From the NCBI RefSeq assembly GCF_030127145.1, contig NZ_CP126158.1:2418001-2482000 (forward strand): a DNA stretch of 64,000 bases, written 5' to 3'. The stretch comes from Halobaculum halobium. GTDB lineage: Archaea > Halobacteriota > Halobacteria > Halobacteriales > Haloferacaceae. The notes below the pieces were generated by a model. It was not told where the DNA came from. It searched no databases and worked only from the letters and a program-made list of their open reading frames with translations. The first letter of the stretch is position 1, and each line of letters starts with the position of its first letter. Below are positions 45,714-54,644 of this stretch, in pieces. Made by a program: the position numbers and the translations under genes.

Positions 45714-46778
45714 CTACGGCTCTAATTCCTCGTCGACGCACTCGCGCACCGGTCCGACCAACTCGTCGGCGACGGTGTACGGGTCCGTCTCCTTCACGAG
45801 GACGTCGTCGGCCATCGCCTCGATCCCGCCGCGGGCCTCGATCACTTCCTCCAGCAGCCCGGCGGTGTCGGCGCGAACCAACTGCCGGATCTCCTCGGCG
45901 TACCGAGTGCGCGCCCGGTCGTCGATCCGCCCCGTCTCGTGGAGCCACGCGGCGTGGTCGCCGAGCGTGTCGATCAGCTCTTGGACGCCCGTCGCGTCGG
46001 TGGCGACCGTCTCGACGACCCGCGGGTCCCACGCCTCCTCGTCGGGGCTGTCGATGGCGACCCGCGCCATCTCCTCGTCGTCGACGGGGCCGTGGTGGCC
46101 CGTGTTCAGCCCCGCCGCGGGGTTTTCGCGCATGTGGATCATCTCCTCCAACTCCGCGACGGTGCGCTCGGCGCCGTCCATGTCGGCTTTGTTGACGACG
46201 AACACGTCGCCGATCTCTAAGATTCCCGCCTTCAGCATCTGCACGTCGTCGCCAGACCCCGGCTGGACGAGCACGCACACCGTGTCTGCGGTCTTCACGA
46301 TGTCGACCTCGTTTTGCCCCGCGCCGACCGTCTCGATGATCACCTTGTCCTTGCCGAAGGCGTCGAGCGCCTTCACCGCGTCCGACGTGGCCGTCGACAG
46401 TCCGCCGAGCGTCCCGCGGGCGGACATCGATCGGAAGAACACGTCCATGTCGCCGACGTTGGAGGCCATCCGGATCCGGTCGCCCAGCACCGCCCCGCCG
46501 GTGTACGGCGAGGAGGGGTCGACCGCGATGACGCCGACCGTCTCGCCGCGGTCGCGGTACGTCTTCGCCAGTTTGTCGACCAGCGTCGACTTCCCGGCGC
46601 CCGGGCTGCCCGTGATCCCGATCACGTCCGCGGTTCCGGTGTGGGTGTGGAGCGCGGAGACGATGTCGCGGTACCCCGGCGAACGGTTCTCGATCTTCGT
46701 GATAACGCGCGCGAGCGCCCGGTGTTTCCCGTCCAGCAGGTCATCGACCAGCGCCGACTCCGTCCCTGTGACCGTCAT
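45714..46778 (-). CDS. meaB: MeaB/ArgK-type GTPase, methylmalonyl-CoA mutase chaperone
   Basis: G3E-type GTPase that protects methylmalonyl-CoA mutase and gates its B12 cofactor. The 354 residues show the P-loop ITGSPGAGKSTLVDKL (about 53-68), VDPSSPYTGGAVLGDRIRM, ETVGAGQNEVDI (about 148-159) and the guanine-specific NKAD (about 190-193), then a helical dimerisation tail. The ATG at 46778 overlaps the stop of the upstream B12-subunit gene by one base (TGATG), supporting coupling and the functional pairing. Confidence 0.94.
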   Translation of the reverse strand: MTVTGTESALVDDLLDGKHRALARVITKIENRSPGYRDIVSALHTHTGTADVIGITGSPGAGKSTLVDKLAKTYRDRGETVGVIAVDPSSPYTGGAVLGDRIRMASNVGDMDVFFRSMSARGTLGGLSTATSDAVKALDAFGKDKVIIETVGAGQNEVDIVKTADTVCVLVQPGSGDDVQMLKAGILEIGDVFVVNKADMDGAERTVAELEEMIHMRENPAAGLNTGHHGPVDDEEMARVAIDSPDEEAWDPRVVETVATDATGVQELIDTLGDHAAWLHETGRIDDRARTRYAEEIRQLVRADTAGLLEEVIEARGGIEAMADDVLVKETDPYTVADELVGPVRECVDEELEP

Positions 46779-47203
46779 CACTCGCGGTCGTGGACGTTCT
46801 CGCGGACGAACTCGATCGTCTCCTCCATCGGGGTACCCGGGCCGAAGACGGCGCCGACCCCCATCTCGAGCATGTCCTCGCGGTCGTCGTCGGGGATGAT
46901 CCCGCCGACGAGGATCAGCGTGTCCTCGAAGGCGTCGTACTCCTTCAGGCCGTCGACGATCTTCGGGACGAGCGTGTTGTGGGCCCCTGAGAGGATGGAG
47001 ATCCCGAGGACGTCGACGTCCTCCTGGACGGCCGCCTGGACGATCTCGTCGGGCGCGCGGTGGAGTCCGGAGTAGATGACCTCGAAGCCGGCGTCGCGAA
47101 ACGCCCGCGAAATGACGTGTGCGCCGCGGTCGTGGCCGTCGAGGCCGACCTTCGCGATGAGACAGCGGATCTGTCGCCCCGCCTCGCGTTCTTGTGTACT
47201 CAT
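46778..47203 (-). CDS. mcmB: Methylmalonyl-CoA mutase, B12-binding (small) subunit
   Basis: The 141-residue protein is only the cobalamin-binding domain. It has the base-off ligand motif DxHxxG in KVGLDGHDRGAHVISRAFRD (about 18-37), then SILSGAHN and LVGGIIPDDDRE loops that cradle the corrin tail. In haloarchaea the large catalytic chain is a separate gene, and it is not in this window. The following gene is the chaperone GTPase, translated with one base overlap. The pathway is propionyl-CoA to succinyl-CoA, used for odd-chain and branched amino acid breakdown. Confidence 0.93.
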   Translation of the reverse strand: MSTQEREAGRQIRCLIAKVGLDGHDRGAHVISRAFRDAGFEVIYSGLHRAPDEIVQAAVQEDVDVLGISILSGAHNTLVPKIVDGLKEYDAFEDTLILVGGIIPDDDREDMLEMGVGAVFGPGTPMEETIEFVRENVHDRE

Positions 47204-47296
47204 GCGTCTCGATTAGACGCCGCCGGTGTTGACTTTAACGGACGACCATGATGTGTCGACGACGCCGGGGCCTCCCGTCCGACCGCACGCGCGGCA

Positions 47297-48478
47297 TCAC
47301 GGGAACACCACGTCGGCGGCGTACAGCCCGAACGCGGAGCGCTCGACGCCAGTGATCGGCACAGGGACCATGCCGATGACGAGGTCCTTGGGGCCCTCGG
47401 AGCTCTCGCGGGTGATCCGGCGGTGGACGACCTCGTCGGGGGCCTCGAGCCCGAACAGCTCGCGCTCGCTCTCGGTCGGGAACGCCTCCGACACCGGTCT
47501 CCCGACGGCGTCGGTGCCGAACAACGCTTCGTACGCCGTGTTGACCTCGGTGAGCACCGGTTCGCTGCCGTCGGTCGACTCCACGTACACCGCCGGCGAC
47601 TTGATCCCCTCGAAAAAGTAGTGCAGTCGGTCGCGTTCGACGCGAAGGTCTGCCTCCCGCTGGAGGCGCGCAAGCGCCTCTTTGGCGTGGGAAGCGACGA
47701 TCTCGACGAACTCGGCGTCTTGCCGGTCGAACGCGGCCTCCCGGTTGGACGACACCTGGAGGACGCCAGCCTCGCCGACCGGGACGCTCACCACCGAGCG
47801 GAGGCCGTCGATATCCCGGGTGAAGTCCGGGTCGGTCGCGTAGTCGTCGACGATCTGCGTCTCGCCCGTTCGGTACGTCCGCCCGACGACTCCTTCCTCC
47901 ACACTGAGCCGTATCTCGGGCTCGTCCGAGAGCGTGTGCCCGTACGGATAGAACTCGTCGCCCTCGCGAAGCGCGAGCACGCAGCGACCGTGGCCGAGCG
48001 CGTTCGTCACCGCCGAGACGACGGTGTCGCTCACTTCCTCAATTGACTGACACCCGGTCAACTCGCGGGTGTAGGCGTTGAGCGCGGACAGCTTCGCGTT
48101 CGCCTCCGTGAGGGCGTTGCGCTCACGCTCGCGCTCGATGCGCGCCGCGACGCGGCGCGCGAGCAGGTCCGTCCCCCCGTCGGTCGCGATCACCTCATCG
48201 ACCGGGACAGCCGGCACTTCGTCGCCGTACACCAACAGCGGCACCTCGTCCGCGACCGACGCCAGATTTTCCACGCAGACCGTCCGGTCGGACACGACGA
48301 CGACGCAGTCGAGCGTGGGGCCGAGTTCGCGGAGGTACTCGGTGGCGACGGAGCCACGCTTGCTGAGGACGGTCGCGTTCAGGCTGGCCTCGAGTGCACC
48401 CACGACGTCCGCGCCGTAGTCGCTCGGCGTCTGATCTGATACTGCGACCAGGACGCGGGCGTCGTGTGAGGTGGCCAT
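47297..48478 (-). CDS. GAF- and PAS-domain signalling protein without output domain
   Basis: The 393 residues have three parts. Residues 1-115 look like a receiver-type alpha/beta domain (RVLVAVSDQTPSDYGADVVG, LDCVVVVSDRT) but without the usual acidic phosphorylation pocket. A short helix linker leads to a GAF domain (about 135-270, CQSIEEVSDTVVSAVTNALG). A PAS domain (about 285-390) follows, with EVNTAYEALFGTDAVGRPVS. No HTH, kinase or transducer domain follows, so it must act through a partner. Haloarchaea have many such sensors; ligand and partner are unknown. It lies upstream of the mcmB-meaB pair on the same strand with a 93-base gap. Confidence 0.78.
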   Translation of the reverse strand: MATSHDARVLVAVSDQTPSDYGADVVGALEASLNATVLSKRGSVATEYLRELGPTLDCVVVVSDRTVCVENLASVADEVPLLVYGDEVPAVPVDEVIATDGGTDLLARRVAARIERERERNALTEANAKLSALNAYTRELTGCQSIEEVSDTVVSAVTNALGHGRCVLALREGDEFYPYGHTLSDEPEIRLSVEEGVVGRTYRTGETQIVDDYATDPDFTRDIDGLRSVVSVPVGEAGVLQVSSNREAAFDRQDAEFVEIVASHAKEALARLQREADLRVERDRLHYFFEGIKSPAVYVESTDGSEPVLTEVNTAYEALFGTDAVGRPVSEAFPTESERELFGLEAPDEVVHRRITRESSEGPKDLVIGMVPVPITGVERSAFGLYAADVVFP

Positions 48479-48654
48479 CAGTTGCCTTGGTGCTAATGAC
48501 GGATCGCAAAGAGATAACTCATTCGTCTACACGGTGCTGGTTGTCGCCGGCCGAGAACCGATCGTCTCGACTCGCGATCGCTCCGGTCGGTGGACGCGTC
48601 GGTCCGACCCGCTACACGCGTCGAGACGAGACAGGCCGTCTGAGTTCGCGCCGC

Positions 48655-50571
48655 TCAGACGTGTTCGTTCAGGAAGTCGACGATCGCGCGATACGCTTCG
48701 ATCCGGTTCGACAGCTTCGAGAAGCCGTGCCCCTCGTCCTCGAAGATCTTCGTCCGCGTGGGGACGTGCTCGCTCGCCTTCTCGGCGATCTGTTCGGCTT
48801 CGCCGACGGGGACGCGCGGGTCGTTCGCGCCGTGGAGGACGAACAGCGGCGCGGCGATCTCGTCGGCGTGGTTGATCGGGGAGACGGACTCGAGGAACTC
48901 GCGGTCGTCGTCGAGGCTGCCGTACTCGGCCTCCCGCAGTTCGCGGCGCCAGTCGCCGGTGTTCTCGAGGAACGTGACGAAGCTCGCAATACCGACGATG
49001 TCGATCCCGGCGGCCCACAGCTCCGGGTACTCGGTCATCGCCGCGAGCACCATGAAGCCGCCGTAGCTGCCGCCCATGGCGACGACCCTGTCGGGGTCGA
49101 CCGCGGGGTGGTCGTGGAGCCACTCGACGGCCGCCTGGATGTCTGCCACCGAGTCCATGCGCTGCTCCACGTCGTCGAGGTGCGCGTAGGCCTTCCCGTA
49201 GCCCGAGGAGCCGCGGACGTTCGGCTCGAAGACGGCGTAGCCGTTGTTGAGGAAGTACTGTTTCACCGCGTTGAACGACGGCCGACGCTGGCTCTCGGGC
49301 CCGCCGTGGATGTCGACGATCACGGGGGTGTCCCCCTCGGGCGCGTCGTCCGGCGTCGAGAAGAACGCGGGGATGTCCCGCCCGTCGAAGGTGGGGTAGT
49401 GGACCAACTCGGGCTCGACGAACGTCTCCGGCGGGACCCCCGCCGTCGCGGCGTACGTCCATCGCCGCGATTCGCCGGATTTCACGTCCACGACGTACGT
49501 GTTCGCGTTGATCGCGCTCCCGGTGACGGTGACGGCGACTTGGTCGGCGTCCGGGCCGAAAGAGACGTCGCCGGCGACGCACTCGGGGAGGTCCGGCTCG
49601 GCGAACGGATCGATCCGGTCGGGGGCGGTGAACTCGCCGAGCGTGAGTTCGGTGTAGCCGTCGACGTTGCGCGAGTAGGCGACGCGGTTCGTCTCCTCGT
49701 CGACGACGACGCCGTCGACGTTCCAGCCGTCGCCGTCCTCGACGACGAACAGGTCGCCGAGCGCCTCCCCGCCGTCGGCGTCGTCGCTCCGGTCGGTGTT
49801 GCCGCTTCCGTCGGGACCGCCGCTCTGGCCGCCACCACCGGTGCTCCCGCCGCGTCCGTCGCCGGCATCGTCTCCGAGCGCGATCCGTTCCAACCGGAGG
49901 GTGTCGGAGGCGTGGTCGGTACACGCGTACACGTTTTCCCCGTCGGGCGCCCACTCGGGGCTCTGAAACCGCGCCTCGGTCGTGTGGGGCGTGAGATGCG
50001 TGAGCTCTCCCGACTCCACGTCCAGCACGTGGAGGTCGTGCGCGAAGCTCGAGTGCGCCTCGTGGACGAGCAGCCGGGTGTCGTCCGGAGACCAGCCGGC
50101 CACCGAGAGCCAGCCGTCTCCCTCGTACACCCGTCGGGCGGCCTCGCCGGTCTCCTCGCGACCTTGGACGTACACGTCGAACACGGACTCGTCGCGGCGG
50201 TTCGAGGCGAACGCGAACCGCTCGCCGTCGTGAGACCAGCCGCCCCAGCGGTGCTTCGCCTCGGGCATCCCCGTCAGTTCCGTGACGACGCCGGCGTCGG
50301 GGTCGAGCCGGAACAGCTGCACTCGCTCGTCGCCCCCTTCGTCCATCCCGAAAGCGAGTTCGCGACGCTCGGGCGACCAGTCCACGAACGTGACGCGCTC
50401 CTCGTAGAAGGTGTGCTGCTCGGGCCACGTTCCCGGCTCGCCGAGGCTCCACACCTGCGGCGTCCCGGTCGTATCCATCAGGAACGCGAGGGTGCCGTCG
50501 GGGGCGAACGCCGCGCTGTGAGCCGAACGGACGTTGAGGTACCGCTCGATGTCGTACGTCGGGTCGCTCAT
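48655..50571 (-). CDS. S9-family prolyl oligopeptidase-type peptidase
   Basis: Cytoplasmic serine peptidase of the acylaminoacyl-peptidase/DPP-like type. The 638 residues form an N-terminal beta-propeller (about 1-385, with repeated 'W+SPD' blades such as AGWSPDDTRLLV and PEWAPDGENVYA) and a C-terminal alpha/beta hydrolase. The catalytic Ser is in GGSYGGFMVLAA (about 497-508), Asp in LHGANDPRVPVG and His in EDEGHGFSK. A Gly/Ser/Asp-rich insert near residues 235-270 is low-complexity. The ATG at 50571 is preferred, since the in-frame extension is noncoding-like. It is divergent from the glycosyltransferase gene across 153 bases. Confidence 0.91.
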   Translation of the reverse strand: MSDPTYDIERYLNVRSAHSAAFAPDGTLAFLMDTTGTPQVWSLGEPGTWPEQHTFYEERVTFVDWSPERRELAFGMDEGGDERVQLFRLDPDAGVVTELTGMPEAKHRWGGWSHDGERFAFASNRRDESVFDVYVQGREETGEAARRVYEGDGWLSVAGWSPDDTRLLVHEAHSSFAHDLHVLDVESGELTHLTPHTTEARFQSPEWAPDGENVYACTDHASDTLRLERIALGDDAGDGRGGSTGGGGQSGGPDGSGNTDRSDDADGGEALGDLFVVEDGDGWNVDGVVVDEETNRVAYSRNVDGYTELTLGEFTAPDRIDPFAEPDLPECVAGDVSFGPDADQVAVTVTGSAINANTYVVDVKSGESRRWTYAATAGVPPETFVEPELVHYPTFDGRDIPAFFSTPDDAPEGDTPVIVDIHGGPESQRRPSFNAVKQYFLNNGYAVFEPNVRGSSGYGKAYAHLDDVEQRMDSVADIQAAVEWLHDHPAVDPDRVVAMGGSYGGFMVLAAMTEYPELWAAGIDIVGIASFVTFLENTGDWRRELREAEYGSLDDDREFLESVSPINHADEIAAPLFVLHGANDPRVPVGEAEQIAEKASEHVPTRTKIFEDEGHGFSKLSNRIEAYRAIVDFLNEHV

Positions 50572-50693
50572 GGCGTAGTAGTCCCGGCCGCGCATCGAAA
50601 GCGTTCGGGTCGTCGAGCGGGGCCGGACGCACCGGCGACGCGCCGGAGCGACCGCCGCCGCGACCGCACGCCCCCGGGGGAGTATCGCCTCCC

Positions 50694-50700
50694 TTTTATT
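50694..50700 (+). promoter_or_regulatory. TATA element for the glycosyltransferase gene
   Basis: TTTTATT is centred about 28 bases before the ATG at 50725. Confidence 0.55.
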
Positions 50701-50724
50701 CCCCAACTGGTATCCGATCGCACA

Positions 50725-51786
50725 ATGCGCGTCGCGGTGGTCTCGATGGACACGGTGGAGACGCGGGACGCGCCCGCGGTCCGCCGGACGCACCGCGTCG
50801 CCGCCGGGCTCGCCGCCGGCGGGCACGACGTACACTGGCTGTGTTCGCAGTGGTGGGGCGGCGAGATCCGCCAGTTCGAGCAGGACGGGATCGAGTATCA
50901 CGCCGTGAGCCAGCGTCCCTCCTCCGGCCGGTTCCGCTCGAAGCTCCCGTTCGTGCTCCGCCGCGTCGATCCGGATCTCGTCCACGCCGTGTCGGTGCCG
51001 CCGGGCCACGCGACGACGGCCAAGACGACCGCGACGATGCTCCGAGTCCCCGTCGTTCTCGACTGGTGGGAGCGCGATCCCGAGCGGGGCTCCGACCGAC
51101 AGTACCGGAAGGCGGCGACGCGGGCCGACGGCGTGATCGCGCCCTCCGAGACGGTTCGGACGGCCGTCCGAGAGCACGGCGCCAGCGACGTCGCCGCGCG
51201 GGTGATCCCCGAGAGCATCGACGTCGACCTGGTCCGGTCGGCGGAGGCGGACGATCGCTTCGACATGGTGTGGGCGCGCGACCTCGACGGCGACGCCAAC
51301 GTCGGCGAGTTCCTCCTCGCGCTCGCGGAGCTGCGCGACCGCGACTGGCGGGCGGCGATCGTCGGCGACGGCCCCGCACGCGGCGACGCCGAGCGGATGG
51401 TCGCCGACCTTCGGATCGACGACCGCGTTCGGTTTCTGGGCGATCTCGACGAGACCGAATTCGTCCCCGTGCTCAAGGGGTCGCACGTGTTCGCCCAGAC
51501 GGCGACGTACGAGCCGTTCGCGACCGAACTGCTGTGGGCGCTGGCGTGCGGCTGCGTCGGCATCGTGGAGTATCAGGCGGGCTCGTCCGCTCACGAACTT
51601 GTGGAGGGGCTCGACCGCGGGCGGCTGGTCACGTCGCCCCAGGAGTTGGCCGACGAGATCGTCGCCTGCGGCTCGCTCACGGAGTGGGAGACGAACGACG
51701 GGTTCGCCGGCTTCGACCACGACGAGGTGCTCACCGAGTGGGTCGAGTGTTACGAGGAGGCGATCGACGACCGCGGTTGGTTCTGA
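50725..51786 (+). CDS. GT4-type glycosyltransferase
   Basis: The 353 residues have a GT-B architecture. The N-terminal domain begins MRVAVVSMDTVETRD with RRTHRVAAGLAAGGHDVHWL, and VHAVSVPPGHATTAK lies in its acceptor side. The C-terminal domain has AAIVGDGPARGDAERMVADL (about 212-231), RVRFLGDLDETEFVPVLKGS and a final TYEPFATELLWALACGCVGI, where the Glu preceding the last helix matches the E-x7-E position of retaining GT4 enzymes. A cytoplasmic role in surface glycan, S-layer or lipid glycosylation is plausible; donor and acceptor are unknown. No glycan cluster surrounds it. Confidence 0.85.
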   Translation: MRVAVVSMDTVETRDAPAVRRTHRVAAGLAAGGHDVHWLCSQWWGGEIRQFEQDGIEYHAVSQRPSSGRFRSKLPFVLRRVDPDLVHAVSVPPGHATTAKTTATMLRVPVVLDWWERDPERGSDRQYRKAATRADGVIAPSETVRTAVREHGASDVAARVIPESIDVDLVRSAEADDRFDMVWARDLDGDANVGEFLLALAELRDRDWRAAIVGDGPARGDAERMVADLRIDDRVRFLGDLDETEFVPVLKGSHVFAQTATYEPFATELLWALACGCVGIVEYQAGSSAHELVEGLDRGRLVTSPQELADEIVACGSLTEWETNDGFAGFDHDEVLTEWVECYEEAIDDRGWF

Positions 51787-52055
51787 CGAACCGCCTTTTA
51801 CGAGGGCCTCGCGCTCTCCGGGCGCTCAATCCCGCCAAAACCCGTTCATGCGGTCGGATTCGAAGAACCCGACTGCTAAGCAGAATCGCGGAGCGATTCT
51901 GATGACGATCACAAGATCGCTCGTTCGGTCGCTTCGCTCCCTCACTTGCGGTATAACTGCTGGTACCGTCCGCACCGCTACCGCTCCACCGCGACCGCAC
52001 CGCGACCGCGTCCGTACCGCCTCCGAGCCGTCCCCCGACACGGATTCGATCGACG
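51787..52055. other. Intergenic region, no gene seen
   Basis: The 301 bases between the glycosyltransferase and the halocyanin gene contain no credible coding frame. A perfect hairpin AGAATCGC-GGA-GCGATTCT spans 51882-51900, about 100 bases after the stop, followed by a 'tcgctcgttcggtcgcttcgc' type haloarchaeal spacer and a run of 'ccgcaccgct/accgcgaccgc' repeats at about 51970-52010. Confidence 0.4.
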
Positions 52056-52063
52056 GATATAGG
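52056..52063 (+). promoter_or_regulatory. TATA element for the halocyanin gene
   Basis: GATATAGG is centred about 28 bases before the ATG at 52088, so the interrupted gene keeps an intact-looking promoter. Confidence 0.5.
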
Positions 52064-52087
52064 TTCGGGACATCCTTAGCCGCGAGC

Positions 52088-52647
52088 ATGGAAGACGACA
52101 CGCTCAGCCGCCGGGGCTTCATCCGGGGGCGGCGGGCGCGACCGCCGCCGCGGGCGCGGTCGCGACGGGCGCCGGAACTGCAGCCGCACAGGCGACCGCC
52201 GACGGCGAGGGAACCGTCGAGGTCGGCGCCGGGAGCGACGGGCTGAAGTACACGCCGGGAACCGACGAACCGCTGTACGTGACGCCCGGGACGACCGTCA
52301 CGTTCGACTGGGTCTCCGACGGTCACAACGTCCTGTTCGACCAGAATCCCGGGGACGTCTCCGGCCACGAACCCCTTGAGGACGAGGGGTTCTCATTCGA
52401 GGTGACGTTCGAGACGACCGGAACATACGAGTACTACTGTGACCCGCACCGGTCGCTCGGGATGGTCGGGACCGTCGAAGTCGTCGAACAGCTCCCGACG
52501 CCGACGCCGCAACCCGCTGGCCCGCCGGAGGTCCCCGACTCCGCGAAGAGCCTCGGCATCGCCTCCTTCATCGCGATGGTGTCGACGCTCGGCCTCGCGT
52601 TCTTCTTCACGAAGTACGGCGGCGACTACGAACCCCCGGAACAGTAA
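52088..52647 (+). pseudogene. Halocyanin-type blue copper protein, frameshifted in its Tat signal
   Basis: The ATG at 52088 opens a twin-arginine signal (MEDDTLSRRGFIR). In that frame the next residues become Arg/Pro-rich and stop at 52246. From the run of five G at 52125-52129 onward, the +1-of-codon frame reads AAGATAAAGAVATGAGTAAA, the expected hydrophobic part of the signal, and continues to 52647. The mature part has the copper ligands: His in SDGHNVLF, then Cys and His in YYCDPHRS and Met in LGMVG. A C-terminal membrane helix (LGIASFIAMVSTLGLAFFF) and a short tail follow. Removing two G restores a protein of about 185 residues. The mutation may be real, phase-variable or a sequencing error. 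Type I copper proteins shuttle electrons to terminal oxidases. Confidence 0.8.
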
Positions 52648-53086
52648 CGGCTCGCTGTTTCGATGCTTGGTCGTCAGTTGGGACCCCAGCGACAGCGACG
52701 CCCGTGTCGCGGCACCGCTGACGGCTATCGAGCCATTTCCGAGCGTATCGATCTCGCCGGCTCGCGAGCGACTGTCGGACCGGATATACCCATGTCCCAC
52801 ACCGTCGTTGGACCTCAGACACCGGTCGGTTCGAGAGACACGCTGTCACTACGTGAGGGAAAACTGAGATCTATTCGGTACGTAGTGTCTCAGTTCCGAC
52901 AGATACAACCCAGGGACGACGAAATCGGTGACGGGGAGCGACAGGGGGATGTCAGAGGCACGCGACGACCAGCGCTCCAGTCGGGGCCGGTCCCGTCACG
53001 GGCCGGTGCCGGCTCGCGTCGCAGTCACGTGAACGCCGCAGCAGGGAACTGATTTGATCCGGATCCGACGGCGCGTCAGCGTCGGC
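52648..53086. other. Intergenic region with interlocked inverted repeats, no clear gene
   Basis: This 439-base gap has a possible short ORF (52663-53052), but its translation is Arg/Gly/Ser-rich with no domain, so I do not call it. It contains CACTACGT (52847-52854) paired with ACGTAGTG (52880-52887), and AACTGAGA (52862-52869) paired with TCTCAGTT (52888-52895). It is less GC-rich around there than its surroundings. Remnants of a lost gene or a small noncoding RNA are both possible. Confidence 0.4.
52847..52895. repeat. Two interlocked perfect 8-base inverted repeats
   Basis: The order is A-B-A'-B', so the two stems cannot both form as simple hairpins. They could act as alternative structures in RNA or as overlapping DNA sites. 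A' and B' are directly adjacent. Confidence 0.5.
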
Positions 53087-54139
53087 TCACAGCGAGTAGT
53101 CGTTGTCGCCGTCCTCGCTCGCGAGGAACGCCGTCAACAGGTCGATCGTCGAGCGGACGTCGTCGCCGTGAGCGGTCTCGGTGACGGTGTGGAGGTACCG
53201 CGTCGGGATCGAGATGGCGCCGACGGGCTTGGCGCCGTTGGCCTTCTGGAAGGCGGCGGTGTCGGTGCCGCCCGACGGAAGCACCTCCAGTTGGTGTTCG
53301 ATCCCCTCGGCCTCGGCCACGTCGCGCAGGCGCCGCGTCACTTTCGGGTTCGTGATCACCGAGCCGTCCTTCAGCTTCACCGCCGCGCCCTCGCCGAGCC
53401 GGGTCACCTGCTTGTCCTCGGCGACCCCGGCGGTGTCGGAAGCGATCGTCACGTCGAGCGCGACCGCGAGGTCCGGGTCGACGTCGACGCCGAGCGCCTG
53501 TGCGCCGCGGAGGCCGACCTCCTCTTGGACCGTTGCACAGAAGTGGACCGTCGCCTCGGGGTCGGTCAGTTCGCGCGCGGACTCCAGCATCGCGAACAGG
53601 CACACGCGGTCGTCGAGCGCCTTCCCGGTGACCGTGTCTCCCATCTTCACCGTCGACTGCTCCATCGTGACGAGGTCGCCGACGGAGACGATCGCTTCGA
53701 CCTCCTCGCCCTCGCGCCCGAGGTCGATCACCACGTCCTCGACGGCGTCCTCCTTCTCGCGCTCCTCGTTCGTGAGCGTGTGCGGCGGGACCGAACCGAT
53801 GACGCCCGTGAGGTCACCCTGTTGCGTGTGGACGCGAACGCGCTGGGCGCGCAGTACGCGAGCGTCCCAGCCGCCGAGGGCGTCAACCTTGAGGAAGCCG
53901 TCGTCGGTGACGTGCTTCACCATGAAGCCGATCTCGTCCATGTGTGCTGCGACGGCGACCTCGTAGTCGCCGGAGCCCTCAATCGTGCCGATCACGTTAC
54001 CCATCGAATCGGTGCGCACCTCGTCGACGGCCTCGTCGAACACGGTCCGGACGCGGTCGCGGACGCGGTCCTCGTAGCCGGGGACGCCGCTGGCCTCGGT
54101 CAACTCGCGCAGCAGGTCGAAATCGAAGTCGAACGCCAT
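53087..54139 (-). CDS. M42-family aminopeptidase (TET/glutamyl aminopeptidase-like)
   Basis: Di-metal peptidase that trims short peptides, probably as a large tetrahedral assembly. The 350 residues carry the M42 ligands: His and Asp in AAHMDEIGFM (about 65-74), Asp in GKALDDRVCLFAML, the Glu pair in VQEEVGLRGAQ (about 210-220), Asp in LDVTIASDTAG and the last His in TRYLHTVTE (about 316-324). LPSGGTDTAAFQKANG is another family mark. The ATG at 54139 is 27 bases after a minus-strand TATA element; the long in-frame extension to 54415 is rejected. It is divergent from the MTH865-type gene. Confidence 0.92.
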   Translation of the reverse strand: MAFDFDFDLLRELTEASGVPGYEDRVRDRVRTVFDEAVDEVRTDSMGNVIGTIEGSGDYEVAVAAHMDEIGFMVKHVTDDGFLKVDALGGWDARVLRAQRVRVHTQQGDLTGVIGSVPPHTLTNEEREKEDAVEDVVIDLGREGEEVEAIVSVGDLVTMEQSTVKMGDTVTGKALDDRVCLFAMLESARELTDPEATVHFCATVQEEVGLRGAQALGVDVDPDLAVALDVTIASDTAGVAEDKQVTRLGEGAAVKLKDGSVITNPKVTRRLRDVAEAEGIEHQLEVLPSGGTDTAAFQKANGAKPVGAISIPTRYLHTVTETAHGDDVRSTIDLLTAFLASEDGDNDYSL

Positions 54140-54161
54140 GCGAACGGCTTCGGCGGGCCCA

Positions 54162-54171
54162 CGATTAATCG
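54162..54171 (-). promoter_or_regulatory. TATA element (palindromic) for the M42 peptidase gene
   Basis: CGATTAATCG is a perfect 10-base palindrome centred 27 bases before the ATG at 54139. It is a good TATA box on the minus strand. Confidence 0.55.
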
Positions 54172-54266
54172 CGGGGGTTCCGGCCCGGACCGCCGGCTGT
54201 AGAAACTCTCCCGGTGTTTTCTGTGGTTCCGGAACGCTTTTGCGGCCATCGCCCCGCCGTATGCGT

Positions 54267-54527
54267 ATGTCCGAGGATATCGAGGCGGACCTCCGCGAGC
54301 AGTTTACAGACGCGTTCTCCGGCGCCGACTTCCCGGTGTCGAGCCAGATGGACCTGGTGCCCGCGCTGCCGCAGGGCCCCGGCACGAAGTTCGAGTCCGG
54401 CGACTTCTCGGTCACCGCGATGGAACTGGCCGCGAAGCTCGGGTCCAGTCAGGACTTCCCCTACGAGGACGTCGAGACGCTCGTCGACGACGTGATCGAG
54501 GGGCTGAAAGACAACGGAATGATCTGA
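54267..54527 (+). CDS. MTH865-like small protein
   Basis: The 86 residues resemble the MTH865 family (small helical proteins of unknown function found in archaea). ADLREQFTDAFSGADFPVSS starts the domain, FSVTAMELAAKLGSSQDFPY the middle, and VETLVDDVIEGLKDNGMI the end. Two starts six bases apart (54261 and 54267) are in frame; 54267 fits a leaderless start after CGCTTTTGC at about 54236-54244. No operon partner is evident. Confidence 0.75.
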   Translation: MSEDIEADLREQFTDAFSGADFPVSSQMDLVPALPQGPGTKFESGDFSVTAMELAAKLGSSQDFPYEDVETLVDDVIEGLKDNGMI

Positions 54528-54644
54528 GCGGCGACGACGAACACCCCTTCTCGACGCCACTCGAACGCCGAGCCCAGCGACGGCGTCGACGGGTCGCCGG
54601 CCGACCGGCGAGAGGTTCAATAGCGCCCGTCGCCAACTGCGGGT

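Noticed and set aside
47204-47296. Possible gene between mcmB and the GAF/PAS gene.
   Set aside because: Only 93 bases and no credible start, frame or RNA structure were seen.
52663-53052. Possible ORF of 129 codons in the gap after the halocyanin gene.
   Set aside because: Its translation is Arg/Gly/Ser-rich without any domain, and the gap holds inverted repeats that explain the sequence better.
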